Source: Acidobacteriota bacterium
GTDB taxonomy: Bacteria; Acidobacteriota; Blastocatellia; Pyrinomonadales; Pyrinomonadaceae
Length of the DNA stretch: 64,000 nt
Reading direction: 5' to 3'
Assembly (NCBI GenBank): GCA_016703965.1
Contig: JADJBB010000004.1
Coordinates: 372,001 to 436,000, forward strand
In this document: in pieces, positions 17,809-25,689 of the stretch
How positions within the stretch are numbered: position 1 is the stretch's first letter
How the letters are laid out: the number at the start of each line of letters is the position of its first letter
Translations under genes and position numbers: made by a program
The notes under the pieces: model-generated
Database searches by the model: none
What the model was told of the DNA's origin: nothing
The model's input: the letters and a program-made list of their open reading frames with translations, nothing else

Positions 17809-18225
17809 CTAAATCTTAGAATATGGATTCGTCAGTACCATCAAGACCATTAAGAGAATGAAATACGGAATCAAAACCGCTGCTCCGGGATAATCTTTCG
17901 CGATCCGTTGGCCAAAGAAAAGAGCAACAATTCCCGCGGCTCCGACAGCTGACGACCAAAAGATCAAAGCAGTCGTTCCCGCGACGAAGAAATAAACGAT
18001 CCCCGCCGCACTCATCGATCCCGCCGCAAGCTCGATGACTGTGATCTTCGCGAGCATCAGCGGAACCAACGGGCCGAGAAACGTCTTGGCGAAATGGCCT
18101 TTCAGCCACTCGACATTTCCCTTCCAGTCGAAGACCTTGTCTAGGCCGGACTGGATGAACAATATCGCGACCAGCAACGCACCGAGCAGAGCGGGAAGGT
18201 TTTTGACTGTTTCGCCGAACTGCAT
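17809..18225 (-). CDS. DoxX-like membrane protein
   Basis: 138 residues with four hydrophobic helices. The first helix ends in LFIQSGLDKVFDW, matching the DoxX start (F..aG..K...w), and the TM2/TM3 pattern (VIELAAGSMSAAGIVYFF) also fits. DoxX-family proteins are small quinol- or redox-associated membrane proteins; specific partner unknown. Its ATG follows immediately after the TAA of the aminopeptidase gene (no intervening base), so translation is coupled. A terminator follows. Confidence 0.8.
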   Translation of the reverse strand: MQFGETVKNLPALLGALLVAILFIQSGLDKVFDWKGNVEWLKGHFAKTFLGPLVPLMLAKITVIELAAGSMSAAGIVYFFVAGTTALIFWSSAVGAAGIVALFFGQRIAKDYPGAAVLIPYFILLMVLMVLTNPYSKI

Positions 18226-19533
18226 TTACTTTCGAGCTTTCGCCATGATCGCTTCGATCTCGTCCGGATCTTTCGTGACGCCGGCAGTCAGGTTGATGTT
18301 GCCGGTTTCGGTGACGACCACATCGTCCTCGATGCGGACGCCGATGCCGCGGTATTTGGCTGGGGCGGATTTGTCATCGGGTGGAATGTAGAGTCCGGGC
18401 TCGACAGTTAGAGCCATTCCAGGAGCATATGGCCTCGACTGGCTGGCTTGTTGATCGATGTAATAGCGTCCGGCGTCGTGTACATCGAGGCCGAGCCAAT
18501 GGCCGACACCGTGCATGTAGTATTTCAGGTATGCCTTTTTCTTGATCAGGTCCTGCGTTTTTCCTTTAAGCAGACCTAGCTGTTTCATGCCTTCGGTGAG
18601 CAGTTCGATCGAATATTCCTGACGCTTTTGATGCGTATTTCCAACCACAGTGAAATCGATGCATTTGCGCTGAACATCGAGCACAACGTCGTAAACCTCG
18701 CGCTGAGCTTTGGTGAATTTGCCGTTCACGGGAAATGTGCGTGTGATGTCCGACGCATAGCCTTCATACTGCGCTCCGGCGTCGATCAGGATCAGGTCGC
18801 CGTCTTTGAGCGGCATGTTGTTTTCAACGTAATGCAGGATCGTCGCATTGTCGCCGCCGCCGATGATCGAGTTGTACGCAACGCCCGACGCTCCGCGGTC
18901 TTTCATGTACGCTTCCATGAAAGACTCGACCTGGCCTTCGTTCATCCCGGGCTTAACTTTTTTCATAGCAAGCACGTGTGCTTCGGCGGCGATGTCGGCG
19001 GCCTTCTGCATCAGGGCGATCTCTTCCTTGTCTTTGTGAAGCCGCATTTCGCCGGTGATGATCGTCGGATCTTTGATCGTGTGTGGCGGATATGCTGTTT
19101 TCAGACGGCGAACACGCTGCTCGGTCAGATAGCCGAGGATCGCCTGGTCGAGCTTAGAATCGACCGCGAAGCGATAATAAAGTACGTCATGTCCGTCGAG
19201 TATCTTGCCAAGATCGGCGGGGAATTTCTCGATCGAAAATGCTTTATCAGCACCGTAATTCTTCACCGCACCTTCGACACCCTGGCGGCGGCCGTACCAC
19301 GTTTCCATCAGCGGGTCGCGTGGACGAACGTATAGCGTGAACGGCTTTTTCGCGTTCGGGTTGATAACGGCGATCGCGTCCGGTTCCGGAAACCCGGTCA
19401 GATATCGAAAATCGGGGTCCTGATGAAACTTGAACTCAGTATCATAGCTTCGGGTAACTTCGTGTGCCGCCGGAATGATCGCAATGGAATTCTCATCCAT
19501 CTGCTCGATAAATCGCTTTAATTGGTTACGCAT
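18226..19533 (-). CDS. pepP: Xaa-Pro aminopeptidase (aminopeptidase P, M24B)
   Basis: 435 residues from MRNQLKRFIEQM; an upstream GTG/ATG extension of seven codons is possible but less likely. The N-terminal domain (1-165) matches creatinase/AMP_N (FRYLTGFPEPDA). The pita-bread domain shows the metal ligands: two Asp in LIDAGAQYEGYASDITRTF, His in YMHGVGHWLGLDVHD, Glu in TVEPGLY and Glu in GVRIEDDVVV. It removes N-terminal residues preceding proline in the cytoplasm. It heads a two-gene unit with the DoxX gene. Upstream DNA carries a set of TGAGACG repeats that may be regulatory. Confidence 0.93.
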   Translation of the reverse strand: MRNQLKRFIEQMDENSIAIIPAAHEVTRSYDTEFKFHQDPDFRYLTGFPEPDAIAVINPNAKKPFTLYVRPRDPLMETWYGRRQGVEGAVKNYGADKAFSIEKFPADLGKILDGHDVLYYRFAVDSKLDQAILGYLTEQRVRRLKTAYPPHTIKDPTIITGEMRLHKDKEEIALMQKAADIAAEAHVLAMKKVKPGMNEGQVESFMEAYMKDRGASGVAYNSIIGGGDNATILHYVENNMPLKDGDLILIDAGAQYEGYASDITRTFPVNGKFTKAQREVYDVVLDVQRKCIDFTVVGNTHQKRQEYSIELLTEGMKQLGLLKGKTQDLIKKKAYLKYYMHGVGHWLGLDVHDAGRYYIDQQASQSRPYAPGMALTVEPGLYIPPDDKSAPAKYRGIGVRIEDDVVVTETGNINLTAGVTKDPDEIEAIMAKARK

Positions 19534-19605
19534 AATGACAAAAGTGTAACCCAAAGCAGCAACTCGGCAAAGAGAGGGATACGCTCAATTGTTGACCGAT
19601 CCACG

Positions 19606-19634
19606 CGTCTCACTTCAGTGGACAAAGTGAGACG
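19606..19634. promoter_or_regulatory. Inverted repeat CGTCTCACTT/AAGTGAGACG, possible operator
   Basis: A perfect 10-bp inverted repeat (19606-19615 and 19625-19634) with a 9-nt spacer, 72 bp upstream of pepP. The heptamer CGTCTCA/TGAGACG appears again as another inverted pair 40 bp further on. No T-run follows, so an operator is more likely than a terminator. Confidence 0.5.
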
Positions 19635-19673
19635 GCTTAAAATGTTCTTTTTCAGGTACTTACGGTTAAATAT

Positions 19674-19712
19674 CGTCTCATTTGCAAAAATTACAACGTC
19701 ATCAGTGAGACG
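19674..19712. promoter_or_regulatory. Second inverted pair of the TGAGACG heptamer
   Basis: CGTCTCA at 19674-19680 and TGAGACG at 19706-19712, separated by 25 bp. With the pair at 19606-19634 this makes four copies of the heptamer in 107 bp, all between divergent promoters. The binding protein is unknown. Confidence 0.45.
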
Positions 19713-19922
19713 GAGCCTTTCGACGGATCGGCCAATACCTCGTCTGCGATTCTGCATTAGCAAATTGTTGCACACATAAGACATTTTGTCAAGTACGGAT
19801 AGATAGAAAGATAGTGCCGAAAAGCTACCGAGTGTTCGCAATTTCCCGCACCATCTGCGTTCCTGCTCTGTAAATTGCTGTTATAATTCTCGGCAAATTG
19901 CTCGAGAAAAGGAGAGATAGAA

Positions 19923-20516
19923 ATGAAGAAGATATTATTGCTCGCCGCCGTTGCTCTGATCGCAACAACAGCAGCTTTTGCTGACATTGCTCGTCCGGAA
20001 AAATCGCCTAATAGTGTCGAAAAGCCCAAACCGGGCGTCTCCACGACGATGGAGATCATGATGGACAAATCCGCGAAAGAAGCAAAATTGCTTATTCCCA
20101 AATCGCAGATCAAACAGCTCCGAGCCGAACTCGAAACACTCGACGACGACAACGGCAACACTGCCGCCGCGACCGGCGGATTCACCCGTTTGCAGACGAT
20201 CGTCAGCGGAGCGTTTTTAAGCCTGGCCTTCGTTTTTGGCGGAATGTGGTTCGTGCGTTCCGGCAAGGCTTCGACAAAAGGCGGCAAAGCTCTCGCGGCT
20301 GCTGCAATTCTGGGCGGCATCGGAGCGGCGACGACCGTCGTTTTCGCAAACGTCGGCCCACCACCAGCCGCTCGTAACATTACGAGTAAGCTGTTCGATC
20401 AAAAGATCTTCAAGCCATACGGCTTTGCGTACGGCAAGATCAAGATCGAGACGACCGAAGGCAATCAGGTCAAGCTGATCGTTCCGGATGTCACGGAAAC
20501 TCCCGCCGGCGAATAA
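19923..20516 (+). CDS. Signal-peptide protein with two membrane segments, unknown function
   Basis: 197 residues. The start is set by AAAGGAGAG about 9 nt upstream. A cleavable signal (residues 1-20, ending AAFAD) is followed by a soluble stretch rich in K and E. Two hydrophobic segments (TIVSGAFLSLAFVFGGMWFV and ALAAAAILGGIGAATTVVFA) then precede a C-terminal soluble tail (FKPYGFAYGKIKIETTEGNQVKLIVPD). I recognise no family. It is 3 bp from the next gene and likely co-expressed. Confidence 0.7.
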   Translation: MKKILLLAAVALIATTAAFADIARPEKSPNSVEKPKPGVSTTMEIMMDKSAKEAKLLIPKSQIKQLRAELETLDDDNGNTAAATGGFTRLQTIVSGAFLSLAFVFGGMWFVRSGKASTKGGKALAAAAILGGIGAATTVVFANVGPPPAARNITSKLFDQKIFKPYGFAYGKIKIETTEGNQVKLIVPDVTETPAGE

Positions 20517-20519
20517 TCA

Positions 20520-21524
20520 ATGCAGGAGATCAGCAGCGCCAGGATTGAGTTCACAAGCGCACACGTCTTTTTGGGCGCGTTCGTGGCGGCGTGTGCGATT
20601 GCGGCCGTCCTGATCGGGAGCTTTCCGCTCGGGGCGTCGATCGTGACGATCTTTTTGTTTGCGGGTGTTCACAATGTGATGGAATTTCGCTATTTCGTCG
20701 CACGAATGCCGCTCCGTTGGGGACGATCGAGAGTTTTTTACACAGTTGGTATCGGCGGCGTGATCGTGCTGGCGGCGTCATATCTGACGCTCTATTTCGC
20801 GAGCGGCAACTGGTTGTGGAGCAGCGAAAGCTGGGCGGTTTTTGCGGCTTCGTGGAACACGGCTTTCGTGCTATGGCTCGGGCTTTTATTCTATCTCCGG
20901 GGCAAACAGCGGCCAAAAAGCGATTGGGCGTGGGCATTTCCGGCAGCGTTTCTGCTCGCGGCTCTGGCGTGGATCGTACCGCAATATTGGAGCCTGGCTC
21001 TGGTTTACATTCACCCGTTCGTCGCGATGTGGTTTCTCGAACGCCAGATACGCCGCACAAGACCGGACTGGCTGCGGGCATATCATTTCTGCCTTGCCTC
21101 AATTCCAGTTTTTGTCGTAACGCTCTGGTTCGCGATCGGCAGCCAGCCAAATCTCTCGGAGGACACAAACCTTTTCTGGCGGATCACACAGCACGCTGGA
21201 AGCCAGATACTACCGGGCATTTCGAGCCATTTTCTGGTTGCGACGCACGTTTTTCTCGAATCCATCCATTACTTTGTCTGGATATTGCTGATACCGCTGA
21301 TCGATCGTCGGGCGATACCGTGGAAACTGAGCGAGATACCGCTTTTTCGTAGCAAAGGTGGTTTTCCAAAGTTGGTTGGGCTTGCCTTGGCGGTCGCGAT
21401 GGCGGTCGCGATTGCTCTTTGGGCTGGATTTTCGGTCGACTACACGATTACGCGCGATATTTATTTTGCATTCGCCATTGGACACGTTCTGGCAGAGTTT
21501 CCGTTCCTTATAAAAATGCTTTAG
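20520..21524 (+). CDS. Polytopic membrane protein with conserved-looking histidines
   Basis: 334 residues with about eight to nine membrane helices. Histidines in or next to helices recur in pairs with acidic residues: AGVHNVMEF, YIHPFVAMWFLE, SSHFLVATHVFLESIHYF and FAIGHVLAEF. This recalls membrane di-iron or haem proteins such as Brp/Blh-type carotenoid oxygenases, but I cannot assign it to that family. It starts 3 bp after the previous gene. The stop codon directly abuts a large palindrome. Confidence 0.7.
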   Translation: MQEISSARIEFTSAHVFLGAFVAACAIAAVLIGSFPLGASIVTIFLFAGVHNVMEFRYFVARMPLRWGRSRVFYTVGIGGVIVLAASYLTLYFASGNWLWSSESWAVFAASWNTAFVLWLGLLFYLRGKQRPKSDWAWAFPAAFLLAALAWIVPQYWSLALVYIHPFVAMWFLERQIRRTRPDWLRAYHFCLASIPVFVVTLWFAIGSQPNLSEDTNLFWRITQHAGSQILPGISSHFLVATHVFLESIHYFVWILLIPLIDRRAIPWKLSEIPLFRSKGGFPKLVGLALAVAMAVAIALWAGFSVDYTITRDIYFAFAIGHVLAEFPFLIKML

Positions 21525-21597
21525 CCCGCGAATATACGCGAAAGAACGCGAAAAGCTTTTTCAGAAATCTTTCGCGTTTTTTCGCGTATTTCGCGGG
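21525..21597. repeat. Large imperfect palindrome (REP-like) abutting the stop codon
   Basis: CCCGCGAATATACGCGAAAG at the left and its near-complement TTTCGCGTATTTCGCGGG at the right give a stem of about 28 bp with a few mismatches and one bulge. The body is built of CGCGAAA/TTTCGCG blocks. It starts directly after the TAG of the membrane protein gene. A similar but distinct palindrome sits after the Wzc-like gene. It may act as a mobile REP-like unit or mRNA 3' stabiliser. Confidence 0.75.
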
Positions 21598-21606
21598 TAA
21601 ATCCTT

Positions 21607-22041
21607 ATGATCCTTTTTGACGAGGTCAGTTTTGTTCAGACGCAGAATCTGCCGCTGGGTGAGCTGTGGTATTTTTTGCCCTTTGGTTATCTGGTGACGA
21701 TCCTGATCGAGACGCCGGTGCTGCTCGTCGGGCTATCGCCAAAGGTGGCGATAGTTCAGCGGTTGCGGTGCGGCGTTTGGCTGACGGCGTGTACTTATCC
21801 GATCGTGGTTCTGGTGCTTCCGGCGATCTTTTTTGATCAGTCGAGGGCGTTGTATCTGACGGTGGCAGAGATATTCGCTCCCGTTGCCGAGTGCTTTCTG
21901 TTTTGGCTCGCGTTTCGCGGTAAAGATCTGCTCGAATCAAAAGATTGGATACGCTGCATGATAGCGATCATCATCGCGAATCTTGCGTCGTTCGGATTTG
22001 GCGAGATAATGAATGCATACGGCTGGTTTGGCCTTTTTTGA
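21607..22041 (+). CDS. Small polytopic membrane protein, unknown
   Basis: 144 residues with four hydrophobic helices (around 22-42, 55-80, 86-105 and 118-135). The region YPIVVLVLPAIFFDQSRALYLTVAEIFAPVAECFLFW carries E and C within helices, which is unusual. No family recognised. No clear Shine-Dalgarno before the ATG. The following gene starts 4 bp after its stop. Confidence 0.65.
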   Translation: MILFDEVSFVQTQNLPLGELWYFLPFGYLVTILIETPVLLVGLSPKVAIVQRLRCGVWLTACTYPIVVLVLPAIFFDQSRALYLTVAEIFAPVAECFLFWLAFRGKDLLESKDWIRCMIAIIIANLASFGFGEIMNAYGWFGLF

Positions 22042-22045
22042 GGTT

Positions 22046-22537
22046 ATGCGAAGTTTACGGTTTTCATTCACATTTCTTTGGGTGCTTTTTGCAGCGAGCT
22101 TTTGCTTCGGGCAAACAGCTTACGAAACCTATTCGAACGCCCGCTTTGAGTACGATCTAAAGTATCCCGCGGATATCTTTACGCCTCAGGAAGAAGCTCA
22201 AAACAGCGACGGACGTGCTTTTCATTCGAAAGACGGTACTGCAAAAGTTCTGGTTTGGGGACAATACAATGCTCTTTTAAAAACTCTCAAAACAGCCTAC
22301 AACGCTGATCTAAAAAGCCATCCGAAAGGAGTCAGCTATAAAACTCTGCTGAAAGACGGGTACGTCATCTCGGGCGTAAGCGGCGGCAAGATCTTTTATC
22401 AAAAGACGATGCTCAATGGAAAAGACGGCGATGGCGGAGCTGTTTTTGCGACGTTCTTGATCGAATACAAAGCGGCTGACAAAACAAAGTTCGATCCCAT
22501 AGTCCGCAAGATGGCCGCATCGTTCAAATTCAACTAA
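22046..22537 (+). CDS. Secreted protein of unknown function
   Basis: 163 residues from MRSLRFSFTFLW; an in-frame ATG at 22013 would place the signal peptide internally and overlap the previous gene. TTGAGG lies 4 nt upstream. Signal peptide ends near CFGQ. The mature part (YSNARFEYDLKYPADIF, then a C-terminal KFDPIVRKMAASF) resembles small secreted proteins that share a PsbP/DUF1795-like start, but I do not claim the family. Its TAA is directly followed by the ATG of queE, so the two are coupled. Confidence 0.7.
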   Translation: MRSLRFSFTFLWVLFAASFCFGQTAYETYSNARFEYDLKYPADIFTPQEEAQNSDGRAFHSKDGTAKVLVWGQYNALLKTLKTAYNADLKSHPKGVSYKTLLKDGYVISGVSGGKIFYQKTMLNGKDGDGGAVFATFLIEYKAADKTKFDPIVRKMAASFKFN

Positions 22538-23197
22538 ATGCCGCCATCGGAACAACAATTACGCATCACCGAGATCTTTCTCTCGATCCAGGGCGAATCG
22601 TCGCACGCCGGGCGGCCGTGCTCGTTCGTGCGTCTCACCGGCTGCCCGATGCGTTGCGTTTGGTGCGACAGCGAATACACTTTCACCGGCGGCGAAAAGA
22701 TGTCGTTTGACGAGATCTTCGCAAAGCTCGATGAATTCGGATGCAAACTCGTCGAGGTCACCGGCGGCGAACCGCTGGCTCAAAAGAACGTATTTCCATT
22801 CATCACGGAGCTCTGCGACCGCGGTTACGAGGTGCTGATCGAAACCGGCGGCTTTGTCTCCACCGAAAATGTCGATGAACGGGCCAAGATCATTCTCGAC
22901 ATAAAATGCCCTACATCCGGCGAAGCCGAACGCAATCACTGGTCGAATCTTGAACGGCTTCGAGCTGAAAGAGATGAGGTAAAATTCGTCGTTTCGGATC
23001 TCGACGATTGGGAATTTGCGAAGGAAATGATCGCGAAATACGATCTCGTAAGCAAAACCAAGGAGATTCTGATCTCGCCGGTTCACGGTATAGATATGCG
23101 GCCACTCGCCGAAGCCGTTGCGGCGAGCGGATTACGGGTTCGATTTAATTTGCAGCTTCATAAATACGTTTGGGGACCCGATATTCACGGAGTTTAG
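22538..23197 (+). CDS. queE: 7-carboxy-7-deazaguanine synthase QueE
   Basis: 219 residues. Radical SAM enzyme converting 6-carboxytetrahydropterin to 7-carboxy-7-deazaguanine in the queuosine/PreQ0 pathway. The cluster motif is C36xxxC40xxC43 (TGCPMRCVWCDSEYTF), preceded by the family start FLSIQGESSHAGRPC, and followed by VEVTGGEPLAQ. Length is typical. It overlaps by 4 bp the end of a convergent gene. The next pathway enzyme, queC, lies 540 bp downstream on the same strand. Confidence 0.95.
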   Translation: MPPSEQQLRITEIFLSIQGESSHAGRPCSFVRLTGCPMRCVWCDSEYTFTGGEKMSFDEIFAKLDEFGCKLVEVTGGEPLAQKNVFPFITELCDRGYEVLIETGGFVSTENVDERAKIILDIKCPTSGEAERNHWSNLERLRAERDEVKFVVSDLDDWEFAKEMIAKYDLVSKTKEILISPVHGIDMRPLAEAVAASGLRVRFNLQLHKYVWGPDIHGV

Positions 23198-23688
23198 TGT
23201 TGCCGCTTTCGCGGAACTTCGAGTAGTTCGGTCGAATGTTCGGTAACGCTTGCGGGCGTGAAAATGCTGTCTTCGAGCAGTTTGTTGGTGGTGACCTTTT
23301 CGATCTCGCCTTCATTGTCGGGAAATGGAAGGCGCGGGTTGAGTTTGTCGAAATTGACAAACTGCTTATAGTTAAAACAATAGACAGAGAACAGCCCGAA
23401 AAGCAGCAGGGCCGCAAAAGCTGCGTAAAACAGCACATCGGGGCCAAAAAGAATGACCTTGTATTGAAACGCTTTAACGATCAGCATCGAAAGGCCGACG
23501 ATCGCCGCGATCGAAAGCGAGAAGACACCGACGATCTCAAACGCGCGTATGCGCCGTGCTATTTTCGCGTACTCTTCGGACGGGAATTGTTCGGCCACAT
23601 TTTTCGCGATAGCGTCGAGCTTTAGTCCGCAGCGGCGGCAGAAGCTGTGATCATCGGCATTCGGAGCTGCACAGTTTGGGCAAAACAT
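23194..23688 (-). CDS. Zinc-ribbon membrane protein, unknown
   Basis: 164 residues. N-terminal zinc ribbon with four cysteines: CPNC (3, 6) and CRRC (17, 20). Two membrane helices follow (about 53-73 and 80-103), then a soluble tail (EGEIEKVTTNKLLEDSIFTPASVTEHST) common in acidobacterial zinc-ribbon proteins. It is inserted between queE and queC on the opposite strand and overlaps queE by 4 bp. Role unknown. Confidence 0.75.
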   Translation of the reverse strand: MFCPNCAAPNADDHSFCRRCGLKLDAIAKNVAEQFPSEEYAKIARRIRAFEIVGVFSLSIAAIVGLSMLIVKAFQYKVILFGPDVLFYAAFAALLLFGLFSVYCFNYKQFVNFDKLNPRLPFPDNEGEIEKVTTNKLLEDSIFTPASVTEHSTELLEVPRKRQH

Positions 23689-23740
23689 CTCGGCGCATTA
23701 TACGCTTTTCCGTGAAAGTGAGTTCCTTGTTTAGAAATTT

Positions 23741-24403
23741 ATGATAGCGATCTGTCTCATCTCAGGTGGAATGGATTCGTGCGTTACGGCTGCTATTGCC
23801 GCCAGAGAATCGGACGAACTCGCCTTTTTGCACATTTCATACGGCCAGCGGACCGAGGCTCGCGAGCGAAAGGCATTCAATGATATCGCCGCTCATTACG
23901 GCGTCGAAAAACGCCTCGACATCTCGATCGAGCATCTTGCCAAGATCGGCGGCTCTTCTCTGACCGATGCGTCGATCGCTGTTTCCGAAGCCGACCTTTC
24001 ATCGCAAGAAATCCCAACCAGCTACGTTCCTTTTCGTAACGCCAACATGCTCGCGATCGCCGTGAGCTGGGCGGAGGTTTTGGGAGCGTCGGCGATCTAT
24101 ATTGGAGCGGTCGCCGAAGATTCGAGCGGTTATCCGGATTGCCGGCCAGAATTTTACGCGGCTTTTCAGCAAACGATAGACACGGGAACGAAACCCGATA
24201 CACATATTCAGATCCGAACACCGATCATAGAGCTTTCAAAGGCCGAGATCGTCAAAAAAGGGCTTGAATTATCTGCTCCGCTCGAATTAAGTTGGTCGTG
24301 TTATCGTAATGAGATCGACGCCTGCGGTACTTGTGACTCATGTGCTCTGAGGCTGCGGGGATTTGAGATGGCAGGCCTTCTGGATCCTATAAATTATGTC
24401 TAG
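23741..24403 (+). CDS. queC: 7-cyano-7-deazaguanine synthase QueC
   Basis: 220 residues. ATP-dependent conversion of CDG to PreQ0 for queuosine. PP-loop SGGMDS at residues 8-13; ISYGQRTEARE and VPFRNANML are family signatures; the C-terminal zinc site is WSCYRNEIDACGTCDSCALR (four Cys). Full length. It shares the pathway with queE nearby. A short palindrome begins just after its stop. Confidence 0.95.
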   Translation: MIAICLISGGMDSCVTAAIAARESDELAFLHISYGQRTEARERKAFNDIAAHYGVEKRLDISIEHLAKIGGSSLTDASIAVSEADLSSQEIPTSYVPFRNANMLAIAVSWAEVLGASAIYIGAVAEDSSGYPDCRPEFYAAFQQTIDTGTKPDTHIQIRTPIIELSKAEIVKKGLELSAPLELSWSCYRNEIDACGTCDSCALRLRGFEMAGLLDPINYV

Positions 24404-24405
24404 AA

Positions 24406-24428
24406 ATACCCACCCGCTACGGTGGTAT
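24406..24428. repeat. Short palindrome after queC (CCACCCGCTAC type)
   Basis: ATACCCACC (24406-24414) pairs with GGTGGTAT (24421-24428) with one bulged C and loop CGCTAC. The string CCACCCGCTAC recurs at 45344 inside the fifth array gene, also as a hairpin, which suggests a dispersed repeat. Confidence 0.6.
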
Positions 24429-24452
24429 CGACCGATACAGACGGAGAAGAAA

Positions 24453-24980
24453 ATGAGAATAAAGCCATCACTCGTTATTGCAGTAATGATCGCGATCTCT
24501 GCGGTCTGCGTTACGGCCCAAAAAACCACAAAATTCACATCAAGCTACACCAATCTTAGCGGCAAAGCGTGCAAATTCTATCCCGGCGGCGAAGGACAAG
24601 ACGGCATGTCTCTCTGCAAGGGTCCCGGTAAATATCAGGTTCGAATATACTCGTCCGCCACGATGACGCACATCGTTGCCGAACTAAAGGGAACCGACAA
24701 TTCGTATTCACTCGCTAGTGTTAGCCTTGACTTCAACCAAGCCAGGTCGAACGTCGAATGGCGGCTCGCCAACGGCGTGCCTTTTGCCGCGATCTTTCGA
24801 GCCCCGACCTACGGCGAGCCAAACGAATTTGGCGGGCCCGGCAAGAAAACCGGCGAGCAACTCGTCGTCGTCGGCCTCAAAGGCCATGACGACATCGAGG
24901 CGACAATTGACGCAAAAACGCCGAATGCCAATGCCAAGGCTCGCGAGGCAGCGGATACTAAATTTTGGAAAAAAGATTAA
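24453..24980 (+). CDS. Secreted protein of unknown function
   Basis: 175 residues from MRIKPSLVIAVMIAI; GGAGAAG upstream supports this start over an in-frame ATG at 24396 that overlaps queC. Signal peptide ends near VTAQ. Two Cys (KACKF, SLCKG) could form a disulfide. The middle (GPGKYQVRIYSS, LDFNQARSNVEWRLANGVPFAAIFR) suggests a compact beta domain. No family assigned. It ends 4 bp into the convergent gene. Confidence 0.7.
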   Translation: MRIKPSLVIAVMIAISAVCVTAQKTTKFTSSYTNLSGKACKFYPGGEGQDGMSLCKGPGKYQVRIYSSATMTHIVAELKGTDNSYSLASVSLDFNQARSNVEWRLANGVPFAAIFRAPTYGEPNEFGGPGKKTGEQLVVVGLKGHDDIEATIDAKTPNANAKAREAADTKFWKKD

Positions 24981-25624
24981 ACGAGCTCAGCTCGCTTTTG
25001 TTCGAGTTCGGCTATACGGGTACGCAGTTTTTCGATCTCAGAATCGATCTCGGCGAGGCCCGTTTCTTTTTGGCTTAGCTTATGAAATACAGGCGTCACG
25101 ATGGTCAGCGCCGCGATCACGATCGACAGGACGCCCATCGTGCGAGCCACCCAATTGTCGGATGGGTCGAAATGAGTCCAAATGATCCAGAGCAAAATGG
25201 CCGTCAGGGACCAAACCGCTCCGTGGATCGCCCACCGGGACCATGCAAACCGCCGATCCAGGCTTGCCAGGGACAGCAGCGAAATGTGCGAACAAGCCGT
25301 GGCGAGCAACGTCACCGTCAAAAGGACCTCTGTGAAATAACCCGAATGGACCGTTCCGTACCAGATCAGGAAGATCCACATTATAGCCGATGCGATCGCC
25401 AGCAAGATCCCGGTGGTCGGCAGCCATCGAACCCGTTTCACTTCAAGATAGGCTCCGCATGCAAGGCCCAGAATGCTGGTTACCGTTATCGTTCCGGTAG
25501 TCAGTAAAACCTTTGTTTCAAACTCACCGAAATTTCCAAGGAGTATCACTACAATGCCGATCAGCGCACTGACGCTGACGGACGCGATCAAGATATAGAG
25601 GAAAAGCCTTTTAGTGTTCATCAC
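24977..25624 (-). CDS. Membrane protein with C-terminal coiled coil
   Basis: 215 residues. Six hydrophobic helices (residues 7-30, 40-58, 67-88, 95-118, 130-150, 160-180) are followed by a cytoplasmic coiled coil (ETGLAEIDSEIEKLRTRIAELEQKRAELV). No family recognised. Convergent with, and overlapping by 4 bp, the previous gene. Confidence 0.65.
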   Translation of the reverse strand: MMNTKRLFLYILIASVSVSALIGIVVILLGNFGEFETKVLLTTGTITVTSILGLACGAYLEVKRVRWLPTTGILLAIASAIMWIFLIWYGTVHSGYFTEVLLTVTLLATACSHISLLSLASLDRRFAWSRWAIHGAVWSLTAILLWIIWTHFDPSDNWVARTMGVLSIVIAALTIVTPVFHKLSQKETGLAEIDSEIEKLRTRIAELEQKRAELV

Positions 25625-25689
25625 GACACCTCCGAAGTTGCTTCCCCAATAATACGCTTTTCCCTCAGCAGCGGTTCGGAATAAAAGAG

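Larger units (their letters stand above)
19534..19922. other. Divergent intergenic region with inverted TGAGACG repeats
   Basis: 389 bp between pepP (minus) and the 19923 gene (plus), so it should hold both promoters. AAGGAGAG just before 19923 is the ribosome site of the plus-strand gene. Apart from the two inverted repeats listed separately I find no gene; short open frames across it lack coding character. Confidence 0.7.

Noticed and set aside
18628..19335. Plus-strand open frame of 235 codons
   Set aside because: Fully antisense to pepP, which carries all metal ligands.
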